Of a DNA stretch of 64,000 nt, positions 8,883 through 18,185 are shown piece after piece. This DNA comes from Reyranella soli (lineage in GTDB: Bacteria > Pseudomonadota > Alphaproteobacteria > Reyranellales > Reyranellaceae), in assembly GCF_007992495.1 (NCBI RefSeq), contig NZ_BKAJ01000073.1, forward strand, positions 23,460-87,459, in the 5' to 3' direction. The position numbers and the translations under genes were made by a program. A model generated the notes under the pieces. That model worked only from the letters and a program-made list of their open reading frames with translations. It was not told the DNA's origin and did no database searches. Position 1 is the stretch's first letter. Each line of letters starts with the position of its first letter.

Positions 8883-9860
8883 ATGAATCGACTGTTTCTT
8901 TCTTTGGCACTTGCCACGGTCTGCGTGTCGCAGGTTCCTCAGGCCTTCGCTGCGCCGACGGAGAAGGCAGCGACAAGGCCCCAGACGTGGGCCGCCACGT
9001 TCTATCGCTCGGCGACGGTCGAGGGTGTCAGGATGTTCTACCGCGAAGCCGGACCGGCCGACGGACCTGTCGTGCTGCTCCTGCATGGATTCCCGACATC
9101 GTCGCACATGTTCCGGAACCTGATGCCGTTGCTGGCCGACAAGTACCGCGTCATTGCGCCGGACTATCCGGGTTTCGGCCAAAGCGATGCGCCCGACCAC
9201 AAGCAGTTCGTCTACAGCTTCGGCCACTACGCCGACATGGTCGATGCGCTCCTCGGCCAGATCGGCGTCAGGCGCTGTGCCATGTACGTCATGGACTACG
9301 GCGCACCGGTCGGATATCGGCTGGCCCTCAAGCATCCCGAGCGGGTCAGCGCCCTCATCGTCCAGAACGGCAATGCCTATCAAGAGGGGCTGAAGGAGTC
9401 CTGGGACCCGATCAAAGCGTATTGGTCCAGCGGATCGGCAAAGGACCGGGAGGCGCTGTCAGGACTGGTCAAGCTCGAGACGACCAAGTTCCTGTACACC
9501 GATGGCGTTCGCGACCTGTCGCGCATCAATCCGGACAATTGGACGCTTGATCAGGCGGTCCTCGATCGGCCGGGCAACAAGGACATCCAGCTCGATCTGC
9601 TCTACGACCATCGCACCAACGTGCCTCTCTATCCGCAATTCCAGCAGTTCTTCCGCGACCGCAAGCCTCCGACGCTGATCGTGTGGGGCAAGAACGACAA
9701 GGTCTTCCCCGAAGCAGGAGCGCACGCCTATCGGCGCGACCTCCCGGACGCCGAGTTTCATATCCTCGATACCGGCCACTTCGCCCTGGAGGACAAGCTT
9801 GACGAGATGGCGCCGCTGATCCGCGATTTCCTTGATCGAAAGGTGGCACCGTCACCCTGA
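8883..9860 (+). CDS. Exported alpha/beta hydrolase, epoxide-hydrolase/haloalkane-dehalogenase type
   Basis: 325 residues from ATG 8883, chosen because TGGAGGT lies five bases upstream. A signal peptide (about 1-24, ending AFA-AP) precedes an alpha/beta-hydrolase domain: oxyanion-hole HGFPTS at 69-74, nucleophile region VMDYGAP with Asp at about 138 in place of the usual Ser, and catalytic His in DTGHFALED. An Asp nucleophile with HGFPTSS fits the epoxide hydrolase / haloalkane dehalogenase group rather than esterases. The protein is probably periplasmic. It lies next to an opposing hydrolase and a DJ-1 protein, a cluster that looks like detoxification of small reactive organics (inference). 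Confidence 0.86.
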   Translation: MNRLFLSLALATVCVSQVPQAFAAPTEKAATRPQTWAATFYRSATVEGVRMFYREAGPADGPVVLLLHGFPTSSHMFRNLMPLLADKYRVIAPDYPGFGQSDAPDHKQFVYSFGHYADMVDALLGQIGVRRCAMYVMDYGAPVGYRLALKHPERVSALIVQNGNAYQEGLKESWDPIKAYWSSGSAKDREALSGLVKLETTKFLYTDGVRDLSRINPDNWTLDQAVLDRPGNKDIQLDLLYDHRTNVPLYPQFQQFFRDRKPPTLIVWGKNDKVFPEAGAHAYRRDLPDAEFHILDTGHFALEDKLDEMAPLIRDFLDRKVAPSP

Positions 9861-9871
9861 CGGTGCGCCGG

Positions 9872-10852
9872 TCAACCTTTCACGAAAGCCAGCAGGTCCG
9901 GATTGACGGTATCGGGATGGGTGGTGCACATGCCGTGCGGCAGCCCAGGATAGACCTTCAGCCTCGCGTCGCGCACGAGCTTGGCGGCGACCACAGAGGT
10001 GGCCGAGATCGGTACGATCTGGTCGTCGTCGCCATGGAGAATGAGCGTTGGCTGGCCAATCGACTTCAGGTCCTGAGTGAAGTCAGTCTCCGACATGGCC
10101 TTGATGCAATCGTATTGCGCCTTGATGCTGCCCATCATGGCCTGGCGCCACCAGTTTTGAATGATGCCTTCGGAGGCCTTGGCGCCGGTTCGGTTGAAGC
10201 CGAAGAAAGGACCGGCCGGGATATCCCAGTAGAACTGGGCCCGGTTGGCGACCAGCGAAGCACGAAATCCGTCGAACACTTCTTTCGGCAATGCGCCGGC
10301 ATTGCTCTCAGTGCGGATCATCCTCGGCGTCACGGCGCTGATCAACACCATCCTCGCAACGCGATCGGGTTTGGCGCGAGCAACGTAGCGCGCGACCTCG
10401 CCACCTCCGGCCGAATGGCCGATATGCACCGCGTTCCGGAGATCGAGCGCGTCGGCCAGCGCGACCATGTCGGCAGCATAGGTATCCATGTCGTTACCGA
10501 CGTCCGTCTGAGCCGATCGGCCGTGGCCACGACGATCATGGGCGATCACTCGATAGCCGTGGGAGAGGAAGAACATCATCTGGTTGTCCCAGTCGTCTGC
10601 CGATAGAGGCCAGCCGTGATGGAACACGATCGGCTGCGCGGCCTTGGGACCCCAATCCTTGTAGAAGATCTCCGTTCCGTCGCCCGTCCTGAAGGACGCC
10701 ATGGTCCTAACTCCGTCAGCTGTAGGTACTTCATCGCGGGCGTGTGCCGGCATGGCCGACACCGCGTGCAATCCCGCCACGCTCAATGCCGCAAGCACCG
10801 CGCGTCGAGAGGTGCTTGCAGCCAGGGTTCTGGCCGGCCTGGACCGCGTCAT
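9872..10852 (-). CDS. Exported alpha/beta hydrolase, arylesterase/non-haem chloroperoxidase type
   Basis: About 326 residues from ATG 10852; an earlier GTG at 10870 overlaps the upstream stop codon and would add six residues. The N-terminus carries a twin-arginine signal (STSRRAVLAALSVAGL) with cleavage after AHA. The enzyme domain has HHGWPLS, nucleophile motif GHSAGGGE, YWDIPAGPFFGFNR and the terminal GLPHGMCTTHPD, all typical of the co-factor-free haloperoxidase / arylesterase group. It probably hydrolyses esters or makes peracids in the periplasm. It follows the DJ-1/PfpI gene with essentially no gap, so the two form an operon. Confidence 0.88.
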   Translation of the reverse strand: MTRSRPARTLAASTSRRAVLAALSVAGLHAVSAMPAHARDEVPTADGVRTMASFRTGDGTEIFYKDWGPKAAQPIVFHHGWPLSADDWDNQMMFFLSHGYRVIAHDRRGHGRSAQTDVGNDMDTYAADMVALADALDLRNAVHIGHSAGGGEVARYVARAKPDRVARMVLISAVTPRMIRTESNAGALPKEVFDGFRASLVANRAQFYWDIPAGPFFGFNRTGAKASEGIIQNWWRQAMMGSIKAQYDCIKAMSETDFTQDLKSIGQPTLILHGDDDQIVPISATSVVAAKLVRDARLKVYPGLPHGMCTTHPDTVNPDLLAFVKG

Positions 10853-10866
10853 GGCGTGTCCTGGCC

Positions 10867-11634
10867 TCACTGCGCAGCGGTGGGCAGCGTCGATTCCTTG
10901 ACGTCAGGAAGACCATTGAACGCCTTCAAGGCCCTTTCCGCTCCGCTGCGTGCACTGGCAGGATTGGCTCCAGTGACGAGGCGCCCCACGGTGATGGAAT
11001 AGTCGTCGAAAGGATGCATGGGCGAGCTGTAGTCCGCTCCGGCGTTGTTGACCGCTTCGACGACGGGAGGGACTTTGTCCGACTTCAGCTTGTCCCAGAC
11101 CTTCAGCACGATCTCACCCTCGATGGTGAATCCGGTAACGGTCTTGCCGGCGATGATCGACTTGCCGGTCTTGGAGTCGATTACTCCGGGGAGAAGCACC
11201 GGTCCGTGACATACGGCTGTGACGATCCCGCCGCGATTCCAGACGTCGGCCGCAATGCTCTGAAGCCCTCGCGCCGTCGGGTAGTCGTAGAGAGCGGCGT
11301 GGCCCGCGGAGGCGAAGAACAGCCCGTACTCGCCCTTCTTCAGATCGGCGGCCTTCTTCAATTGCGCGTTCAGCTTCACGTTGAAGGGGTGCTTGGGGTT
11401 CTCGAAGACGGCCTTGTCGTCGCCGGCCAGGAATTGGCTGGTGAGAGAGAGGTCGTCCAAGCCGTAAGTGCCGGTTTCCGTGGCGAGATCCACATCGAAG
11501 CCGGCCTGCGTCAGCACTTCGAAGGGGTGCAGCGCTTCGGTGAAGAAGAGGCCGGTCCGTGTGCCATCAGGATAGATGACGCCGTTGTAACTGGTGATTG
11601 CGATCAGCGCCTTGCGTTGCAGGTCCTTGGCCAT
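10867..11634 (-). CDS. DJ-1/PfpI family protein (type 1 glutamine amidotransferase-like)
   Basis: 255 residues, the length of Hsp31/glyoxalase-III-like members. The nucleophile elbow is clear: VTAVCHGPVLLPG with the catalytic Cys. Upstream are FFTEALHPFEVLTQAGFDVDLATETG, and a GHAALYDYP loop that can supply His. Such proteins act as chaperones, deglycases or glyoxalases in stress protection. It is the first gene of a two-gene minus-strand operon with the exported hydrolase; the start ATG at 11634 follows AGGAG. It is divergent from the alcohol dehydrogenase gene across a 215-base gap. Confidence 0.88.
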   Translation of the reverse strand: MAKDLQRKALIAITSYNGVIYPDGTRTGLFFTEALHPFEVLTQAGFDVDLATETGTYGLDDLSLTSQFLAGDDKAVFENPKHPFNVKLNAQLKKAADLKKGEYGLFFASAGHAALYDYPTARGLQSIAADVWNRGGIVTAVCHGPVLLPGVIDSKTGKSIIAGKTVTGFTIEGEIVLKVWDKLKSDKVPPVVEAVNNAGADYSSPMHPFDDYSITVGRLVTGANPASARSGAERALKAFNGLPDVKESTLPTAAQ

Positions 11635-11849
11635 GATCCACTCCTCTTATGACCGTCGGGTATGTCTGCGGACGGTAGTCGAGTGCCGTTTCGATGAGGA
11701 GTTAAGAGAGGTGAATTCTGCGATCCGTCTCAGGGGCCTGGATCGGCACGCTATTTTACCTCGCTTAACCTGCTCCCCCGGTGTGCGGCTGATAGCTTTG
11801 CGCTCATCGACTGGTGGTCCTGCCGATTGACCGTGGGAAGGAGGCGAGC

Positions 11850-12905
11850 ATGAAAGCGGCCCGCATACACGAATACGGAAAGCCGGTTGTCCTCGAGGAC
11901 GTTCCGATCCCGGACATCGGACCGGACGAAATCCTGATCCAGGTGAAGGCATGCGGCATGTGCCGGTCGGACGCGCAGCTGATCGACGGCTACTTCCGTC
12001 CATTCGTGGACATCCCGACGCCGATCACGATCGGTCATGAAATCTCCGGCGTGGTTTCCACGATCGGCAGGAATGTCCCTAAGATCGCCGGCTTCCACGA
12101 AGGCGATCCTGTGGGCGTGGCGCCGGGTTGGGGCGACGGCGTCTGTCGCCATTGCCTCGTGGGCAACACCCACATCTGCCCGAACGTGCGGTGGCCGGGA
12201 TTTGGCCCCTATGGCGGATTTGCCGAGTACCTGCCGGTGCCCGCGCGCTACCTTATCAAGGCAGACAGGGGTCTGAGGTTCGAGCAGATCGCTCCGCTTA
12301 CGGATGCCGGTCTGACCCCGTATCGGGGCATCAAGAAGCTGCGCGATGCCGGCGCGCTCGGCCCGGGCCGGATCGTCGGCGTATTCGGCGTGGGCGGACT
12401 GGGCTCGTACGCCGTCCAGTACGCGAAGCTGCTGGGCGGCGGCGCCAAGGTTGTCGCCTTCGCACGCAATGCAGACAAGCTCGCCATCGCCAAGGAGAAC
12501 GGCGCCGACCACGTCATCTCCATCAAGAACAAGACCTCCGAAGCGATCGCGGCGGAACTTAAGAAGGCTGCCGGCCAAAGGGATCTCGACGCCATCATCG
12601 ATTGCGCCGGGGCCACGGAAATGATGGAGCTTGCCTTCAGCCTCCTTGGGATCAGCGGGCACTACGCCAATGTCGGGTTGGTCGGTGACCGCATCAGCGT
12701 GCCGCTGCTTCCGCGTGTGAACCGCGAGCAAACATTCCATGGCTCGTATTGGGGCAACAATACCGACCTCAGTGAGGTCATGGCGCTCGCTGCCGAAGGC
12801 AAGATCCGCCACACCTTGAAGGCGTTCACGTTCGACCAGATCAACGAATACCTCGACCTGCTCAGAATGGGAGAAATTGTCGGGAGGGCCGTGATGAAGT
12901 TCTGA
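11850..12905 (+). CDS. Zinc-dependent alcohol dehydrogenase (MDR family)
   Basis: 351 residues; start ATG 11850 behind GGGAAGGAGG. Catalytic zinc ligands are seen as CGMCRSD (Cys35/Cys38 region) and GHE at 62-64. The structural-zinc loop keeps three Cys (about 99, 102, 110), while the first expected Cys is replaced by an Asp-Gly stretch. The NAD(P) site is GVFGVGGLGSYAVQYAKLLG at about 180-200. The family oxidises alcohols or reduces aldehydes with NAD(P); the substrate is open. It leads a plus-strand series with the GFA-type gene, consistent with aldehyde handling. Confidence 0.9.
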   Translation: MKAARIHEYGKPVVLEDVPIPDIGPDEILIQVKACGMCRSDAQLIDGYFRPFVDIPTPITIGHEISGVVSTIGRNVPKIAGFHEGDPVGVAPGWGDGVCRHCLVGNTHICPNVRWPGFGPYGGFAEYLPVPARYLIKADRGLRFEQIAPLTDAGLTPYRGIKKLRDAGALGPGRIVGVFGVGGLGSYAVQYAKLLGGGAKVVAFARNADKLAIAKENGADHVISIKNKTSEAIAAELKKAAGQRDLDAIIDCAGATEMMELAFSLLGISGHYANVGLVGDRISVPLLPRVNREQTFHGSYWGNNTDLSEVMALAAEGKIRHTLKAFTFDQINEYLDLLRMGEIVGRAVMKF

Positions 12906-12960
12906 TCGCCCGACGGTGCGATCTGGCCGAAGAGCCTCACTATTCGAAAGGAGCCCATCC

Positions 12961-13373
12961 ATGGCGAAAAAGCACACTGCTCAGTGCGCATGCGGCGCCA
13001 TAAAATTCGAGTTCAATACCGATCCAACCTTTGTCGCAGTCTGTCACTGCCTTGATTGCAAGAAGGCGTCAGGTGGTGAAGCGGCCACGTTCTTCGGCGT
13101 GCCCGAGGATGATTTCTCGTTGGTCGGTGGCCAGCCGAAGGCGTTTCACTACACCGCCCAGTCAGGCAGGGGCCTGGACCGAAACTTCTGCCCCGATTGC
13201 GGGGCCAGGGTGTTCAGCAGCAACCTGGAGGGCTTCCCAGGATTGATCTTCGTCACGCTCGGCAGTCTGGACAAGCCCGACAGCGTGAAGCCGATGCTTG
13301 AGATGTTCACCAAGCGCCGTCTCAATTGGGCGAGGCCGCTAACCTCCCGCAATTCGAGAACATGCCCAGTTGA
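12961..13373 (+). pseudogene. GFA family (glutathione-dependent formaldehyde-activating type) protein, frameshifted at its 3' end
   Basis: The frame from ATG 12961 (GAAAGGAGCCC upstream) encodes a complete GFA/CENP-V zinc fold: CACG, VCHCLDCKKASGG, and NFCPDCGARVF, followed by SLDKPDSVKPMLEMFTKRRLNWA. Normal family members then end with a short LPQFENMP-like tail. Here that tail (NLPQFENMPS, stop TGA 13371-13373) lies in another frame starting at 13341, so one base appears to be missing near 13338-13340. As a result the frame runs without a stop into the next gene. The zinc core is unaffected, so the product could still fold; it may also be a sequencing error. Confidence 0.75.
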
Positions 13374-13383
13374 GGAGGTCGTC

Positions 13384-14103
13384 ATGGCAGATCGTAACAA
13401 CGCGGCTCTCGGCGCCCGGCTCCAAGGTGTGCAGCATTTCGGCGTCACGGTTCAGAGCATGGATCGCGCCTTTGAGTTCTATACCGAGGTGCTCGGCGGC
13501 AACGAGGTGATGCGTGACGGTGATTTTCAGGGCGAGCAGATCCACAACACGCTGATGGCCGATCAGGAGATCGTCGCTCGGGAGCGGAAGGTCAATCCGC
13601 GAACGATCGGCGTACCTGACCTGAAGGGTGGCGAGCAACGGCTCGACGTCCGCTTCGTGCAGTTCGACAATGTCGTGATCGAGCTCCTGCAATATCGAGA
13701 CGCCCAGCAACCGATGGGCAGCGGGGACAGTTGGGCTGAGCCGCGAGACCATATGAGCCCTGCCTATCCGCGCTCGATGCACATCTGCTTCTACATTCGC
13801 GATGATGTCGACTTCAACAAGTTCATCCACGACCTCGAGGCGGAATCGGCGCGTCGAGGCATGACCCAGGTGAAAGCCAATCGCGTCATCACGGTGACAT
13901 CGGAACAGGAGCGTCAGGCAGCTCCGCTCGATGCCAATACCATCAAGATCACCGAGGGAAAGTCGAACGGCTGGTCCTTGATCTATTGCAAGGGACCGGA
14001 GGGCGAGCAGCTCGAGTTCGTTCAAGCTCTCGGGGCTGTGAAGAAGACCTTCCAGGAAGCGATGGAAACCCGGCGGCGCACGATCGCCGCGACCAAGGGC
14101 TGA
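13384..14103 (+). CDS. VOC family protein (glyoxalase/dioxygenase-like)
   Basis: 239 residues from ATG 13384, preceded by TTGAGGAGG at ideal spacing, which argues for an independent start despite the open frame joining it to the GFA gene. The N-terminal VOC module reads LQGVQHFGVTVQSMDRAFEFYTEVLGG; a second metal-ligand region is SMHICFYIRDDVDFNKF, and the C-terminal GEQLEFVQALG supplies the usual Glu. His, His and Glu positions fit a metal-binding VOC enzyme. Longer than single-module VOC proteins because of an insertion between modules. It lies in a plus-strand run with an ABM monooxygenase gene. Confidence 0.85.
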   Translation: MADRNNAALGARLQGVQHFGVTVQSMDRAFEFYTEVLGGNEVMRDGDFQGEQIHNTLMADQEIVARERKVNPRTIGVPDLKGGEQRLDVRFVQFDNVVIELLQYRDAQQPMGSGDSWAEPRDHMSPAYPRSMHICFYIRDDVDFNKFIHDLEAESARRGMTQVKANRVITVTSEQERQAAPLDANTIKITEGKSNGWSLIYCKGPEGEQLEFVQALGAVKKTFQEAMETRRRTIAATKG

Positions 14104-14128
14104 CGAGACCGGGATCCGAGAACCAGCC

Positions 14129-14530
14129 ATGACCAAACCCACGAGAGTGCATGCAGGAGCGGGCTATTCGCAGGTGCCGCACGGAGCCTATTCGGTCGTC
14201 GCAGAGGTGCGCGCGAAACCAGGCAAGGAGGCGGAGCTGCGCGCCGCCACGGTGCCGCTGGTGGCGCTCGTGCGGAGTGACCCGAAGAATCTTGTCTATT
14301 TCCTCCAGGAAGACCGCGAGGCGCGAGGGCATTTCATTTTCTACGAGATCTTCGCCAGTCAGGCCGACTTCGAGGCCCATAATGCGATGTCCTACGTGAA
14401 AGCATGGTTCGCAAAGCTGCCCGAGCTTGCCGAGGGCGGTGTCAAGGTAATGCGGATGGAGATCCTCAACGGCCCCTCGCAGCTGAGCCAGCAGGACAGC
14501 ACGCGCGAGAAACTGCATGGCGTTCACTGA
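14129..14530 (+). CDS. Antibiotic biosynthesis monooxygenase (ABM) domain protein
   Basis: 133 residues with one ABM ferredoxin-like domain: YSVVAEVRAKPGKEAELRAA, then LVYFLQEDREARGHFIFYEIFASQADFEAH and a C-terminal FAKLPELAEGGVKVMRMEIL. Relatives such as YgiN act as quinol monooxygenases or small dimeric cofactor-free oxygenases. It starts 25 bases after the VOC gene and overlaps the DUF1656 gene by 14 bases, so it belongs to the same transcription unit. Substrate unknown. Confidence 0.85.
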   Translation: MTKPTRVHAGAGYSQVPHGAYSVVAEVRAKPGKEAELRAATVPLVALVRSDPKNLVYFLQEDREARGHFIFYEIFASQADFEAHNAMSYVKAWFAKLPELAEGGVKVMRMEILNGPSQLSQQDSTREKLHGVH

Positions 14531-14720
14531 GGTCGATTTGTTTGGCGTCTACGTGGCGCCGATGTCGCTGATGATGCTAGCAGCGTGGCTCGTCACGGCT
14601 GCCCTGCGCTCCGTCTTGGGGCACTTTGAGCTGTTGCGGTTCATCTGGCACCCGGCATTGTTCCTGTTCAGCGTCTACATCATCGTGCTTGCCGTCATAA
14701 CCCTGGTGAGGGCTCGGTGA
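14517..14720 (+). CDS. DUF1656 small inner-membrane protein (AaeX-like)
   Basis: 67 residues with two hydrophobic helices (about 11-32 and 43-62) and the typical opening EVDLFGVYVAPM. DUF1656 proteins accompany HlyD and FUSC proteins in AaeXAB-type aromatic-acid efflux systems. The HlyD gene starts one base after this stop. The FUSC gene expected next is instead found about 5 kb downstream. Confidence 0.88.
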   Translation: MAFTEVDLFGVYVAPMSLMMLAAWLVTAALRSVLGHFELLRFIWHPALFLFSVYIIVLAVITLVRAR

Positions 14721-14721
14721 A

Positions 14722-15645
14722 ATGACGATGGGCACCCGGGCGGCCAAGGCAAGTCGGCTTGTTCTGAGGATCGCTCCCGTCGTGGTGACGCTTGGCGCCG
14801 TGGCGGCAGCTGTGCCGTCCGCCCGCAAGACGTGGGACATCTATATGGCGACGCCTTGGACAAGGGACGGGGCTGTGCGCGCCTATGTGGTCACGTTGGC
14901 GCCGGAAGTCGCCGGCCGAATCGTCGAGTTGCCCATCGCGGACAATAACCTCGTGCACAAAGACCAGCCGCTGATGGTCATCGACCCTACGGACTACGCG
15001 ATCGCCGTCAAGCTGGCCGAGGCTGCTTCAGAGCAGGAGCGCGCGAACGCCGATAATCTGGAAATCGAAGCGCAACGGCGACAACGGCTCAGCAGGCTCG
15101 CGACTTCAGTGGAAGAGCAGCAGACCTACGCCAGCAAGGCCATCAGCGCTCAGGCAGCCTATCGCCAAGCCCTGGCAAACCTCGAACAGGCTCATGTGAA
15201 CCTGAAGCGCACGCGCATCCATTCACCGGTGAACGGCTACGTCACCAATCTTCTTGCGCGAACCGGCGACTATGCCAGCGTCGGACGCAGCGTGCTGTCG
15301 ATCGTCGATATCGATTCGTTCTGGGTGGACGCCTATTTCGAGGAAACCAACTTGCGTGCCATCGAGGAGGGCGCGCCAGCGCGCGTCAAACTGATGGGTT
15401 ACAACGAGGAAATTCAGGGACACGTGGGCAGCGTGGCGCGAGGCATCAACGTGGCCAATGCCCGCCCGGACCAGGCGGGCCTCGCCTCGGTCAATCCCAT
15501 TTTTACCTGGGTGCGCCTCGCCCAACGCGTGCCCGTACGCGTGGAGATTGACCACGTTCCCGCCGGGATAAGGTTGGTCCAAGGAATGACAGCGACCGTC
15601 GAAGTGCTGCCGAGATCAGCCACGTTGGCGGCGTCCAAGCCTTAG
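14722..15645 (+). CDS. HlyD-family periplasmic adaptor (AaeA-like membrane fusion protein)
   Basis: 307 residues. One N-terminal membrane anchor (about 12-30) is followed by a biotinyl-lipoyl-like segment (VTLAPEVAGRIVELPIADNNLVHKDQPL), a coiled-coil hairpin (QERANADNLEIEAQRRQRL onward), the second lipoyl half (TRIHSPVNGYVTNLLARTGDYASVG) and a beta-barrel region with AYFEETNLRAIEEG. This is the size and layout of AaeA/EmrA-type adaptors. It should link an inner-membrane FUSC transporter to the periplasm or outer membrane for export of aromatic acids or similar compounds. Confidence 0.9.
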   Translation: MTMGTRAAKASRLVLRIAPVVVTLGAVAAAVPSARKTWDIYMATPWTRDGAVRAYVVTLAPEVAGRIVELPIADNNLVHKDQPLMVIDPTDYAIAVKLAEAASEQERANADNLEIEAQRRQRLSRLATSVEEQQTYASKAISAQAAYRQALANLEQAHVNLKRTRIHSPVNGYVTNLLARTGDYASVGRSVLSIVDIDSFWVDAYFEETNLRAIEEGAPARVKLMGYNEEIQGHVGSVARGINVANARPDQAGLASVNPIFTWVRLAQRVPVRVEIDHVPAGIRLVQGMTATVEVLPRSATLAASKP

Positions 15646-15764
15646 CCAATCACCGGCTGCCAGCTCGGGCCCTGCTTGGGTCACCGAAGGATTCACCTCG
15701 ATTAACTCGGAAAGCGGGCCGAATCGATCCACTCTCTGGGCGTGGCCTAGCCGAGGAGCAGACT

Positions 15765-18104
15765 ATGCCCGAGCAACCTTCCTCCCCTTGGACCGCGACC
15801 GACAACGTCGACCACGAGTCGAAAGATGTGCCGAAGTTCGTGCCTTACAATCCGCCGGCTGGCGGGTGGGGTGCCTTGCATGCCACCGCTAAGGCACTAC
15901 GCGAGCAGAGCATTGTGACCAAAGGGTCATCGGCGCTGCTCGCCATGAACCATCCAAAGGGATTCGATTGCCCGGGTTGCGCCTGGCCGGATGCTCGTCA
16001 CGCAAGTTCCTTCGAATTTTGTGAGAACGGAGCGAAGGCCGTCTCCTTCGAGCTGACCAAGCGCAGGGTCACGCGGGATTTCTTTGCCAGTCATACTGTC
16101 AGTGAACTGAACCAGGAGAGTGACTATTGGCTCGAGGAGCAGGGGCGGCTTACCGAGCCGATGCGCTACGATGCTCGAACGGATCACTATGTGCCGGTCA
16201 GCTGGGATGATGCATTCGCTCTGATCGCTCGCCACCTCACGGCCCTCGGCGATCCCAACGAGGCCGAGTTCTACACCTCAGGTCGAACGTCCAACGAAGC
16301 GGCGTTCATGTACCAGCTGTTCGTGCGTCGCTTCGGCACCAACAATCTTCCGGATTGTTCGAACATGTGTCACGAGCCGACCAGCGTCGGCTTGCCGGAA
16401 AGTATCGGCATCGGCAAGGGCACTGTCCTTCTCGACGATTTCGCCCTTGCCGAAGCAATCTTCATCATCGGACAAAATCCTGGCACCAACAGTCCGCGCA
16501 TGCTGACCGAGCTGCACAGGGCCTCCCGGGCGCACGTGCCGATCGTCGTGTTCAATCCACTGCGCGAGCGGGCCCTCGAGCGGTTCGCGGCTCCCCAGGA
16601 CCCGCTTGAAATGGCGACGCTCGGCGAGACGAAGATTGCCAGCGAATATTGCCAGGTGCGCATCGGCGGCGACATCGCCGCCCTCAAGGGCATCATGAAG
16701 CTGGTCCTCGAGGCCCATGACGAAGCGATGGGTCGTGGCGCGGAGCCGGTCCTCGATCTCGGTTTCATCGCCGAGCACACTCACGGCTTCGACGCATTCG
16801 CTGCCGATCTGCGAGCGACAAGCTGGGACGACATACTGCGCGTGAGCGGGCTGCCGTTCGATCAGTTGGAACGTGTGGCCAAGGTCTACATGAAGGCACG
16901 CTCGGTGATCGTCGTCTACGGCATGGGCATCACCCAGCACAGGCTCGGCACCGAAAACGTACACCAGACCGTCAACCTGCTGCTATTGCGCGGCAATCTC
17001 GGCAAATCCGGGGCCGGCATCTGCCCGGTGCGTGGTCACTCCAATGTCCAGGGCGACCGGACCATGGGCATCGACGAGAAACCCCGGCCGGAGTTTCTCG
17101 ATCAGCTCAAGAACGCTTTCGGCTTCGATCCGCCGCGCGCTCATGGACACAACGTCGTCAAGGCCGTCGACGCGATGATCAACGGCAAAGCCAAGGTATT
17201 CATAGGCCTTGGCGGCAATTTCATCAGGGCGGTGCCTGACTCGACTGTTGCCGAGGCGGCCATGCGCGATCTGAGCCTCACGGTTGCGATCAGCACCAAG
17301 CTCAATCGCGGGCACCTCGTCCACGGCAAGGAGGCCCTGATCCTTCCCTGCCTGGCGCGCAGCGACATCGACATGCAAGGGGGCATCGAGCAGGCGGTCA
17401 CTGTCGAAGACAGCATGTCGATGGTTCATGCTTCCTACGGTCTGGTCGAGCCGCCCAGCGCCACCCTCCGATCGGAAGTGGCCATCGTCTGCGGCATGGC
17501 GAAGGCCACGCTTCCGGGCAGCGGCATCGATTGGGACAGCTTCGTCGCCGACTACGGCCGCATTCGCCACAAGATCGAGGAAGTTCTTCCGGAGCAGTTC
17601 GCCGATTTCAATCAGCGCATCGAGAAGCCGGGTGGATTCCATCTGTATGTCCCGCCACGCGAGCGGATCTGGAACACCGGCACACGGCGCGCCAACTTCA
17701 TCCTCTTTCCCAGCCTCGACGAAGATCCGCCGGTGTCCGATCCTTCGATGCTGCGGCTTGCGACGCTACGCAGCCACGATCAGTACAACTCGACGATCTA
17801 CAGCCTCGACGACCGGTATCGTGGCGTGTTCGGCGGCCGCATGGTGGTGTTCATGAACGAGGCCGACATGCGTGAGCGAGGGATCGCTGAAGGGGACCAG
17901 GTCGCGATCGAGGCGTTGGCGGACGACGGCAGGCGCCGCATCGTCGCCGGCTTCTGGGTCAAATCCCACAGCATCGCGAGAGGGTCGATCGGCGCCTATT
18001 ACCCCGAGACCAATCCGCTTCTGCCTCTTGCCTATCACGACCTCAAGAGCGGAACGCCGGCAGCGAAGTCGATACCGGTGATCGTTCGCCGCCACGCCGC
18101 CTAG
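15765..18104 (+). CDS. FdhF/YdeP family molybdopterin oxidoreductase
   Basis: 779 residues, start ATG 15765 behind GAGGAG. The N-terminus has the family's DCPGCAWPD motif near residue 65 in place of a normal four-Cys FdhF cluster. The Mo-bis-MGD domains follow: EFYTSGRTSNEAAFMYQLF, FIIGQNPGTNSPRML, GITQHRLGTENV, GNLGKSGAGICPVRGHSNVQGDRTMG, and a C-terminal molydopterin-dinucleotide-binding domain (LRSHDQYNSTIYSLDDRYRG). E. coli YdeP is linked to acid resistance, but its reaction is not established. It precedes cytochrome bd-type oxidase genes, so it could feed a respiratory chain (inference). No formate dehydrogenase accessory subunits are present. Confidence 0.88.
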   Translation: MPEQPSSPWTATDNVDHESKDVPKFVPYNPPAGGWGALHATAKALREQSIVTKGSSALLAMNHPKGFDCPGCAWPDARHASSFEFCENGAKAVSFELTKRRVTRDFFASHTVSELNQESDYWLEEQGRLTEPMRYDARTDHYVPVSWDDAFALIARHLTALGDPNEAEFYTSGRTSNEAAFMYQLFVRRFGTNNLPDCSNMCHEPTSVGLPESIGIGKGTVLLDDFALAEAIFIIGQNPGTNSPRMLTELHRASRAHVPIVVFNPLRERALERFAAPQDPLEMATLGETKIASEYCQVRIGGDIAALKGIMKLVLEAHDEAMGRGAEPVLDLGFIAEHTHGFDAFAADLRATSWDDILRVSGLPFDQLERVAKVYMKARSVIVVYGMGITQHRLGTENVHQTVNLLLLRGNLGKSGAGICPVRGHSNVQGDRTMGIDEKPRPEFLDQLKNAFGFDPPRAHGHNVVKAVDAMINGKAKVFIGLGGNFIRAVPDSTVAEAAMRDLSLTVAISTKLNRGHLVHGKEALILPCLARSDIDMQGGIEQAVTVEDSMSMVHASYGLVEPPSATLRSEVAIVCGMAKATLPGSGIDWDSFVADYGRIRHKIEEVLPEQFADFNQRIEKPGGFHLYVPPRERIWNTGTRRANFILFPSLDEDPPVSDPSMLRLATLRSHDQYNSTIYSLDDRYRGVFGGRMVVFMNEADMRERGIAEGDQVAIEALADDGRRRIVAGFWVKSHSIARGSIGAYYPETNPLLPLAYHDLKSGTPAAKSIPVIVRRHAA

Positions 18105-18185
18105 CCCACGCTCCGGGTTCGGGAAGAGTCGCCATGGACTACGAACGCTCGATCCGCAGAAAGCTGCCCAGATAGGAAGTGCAAG

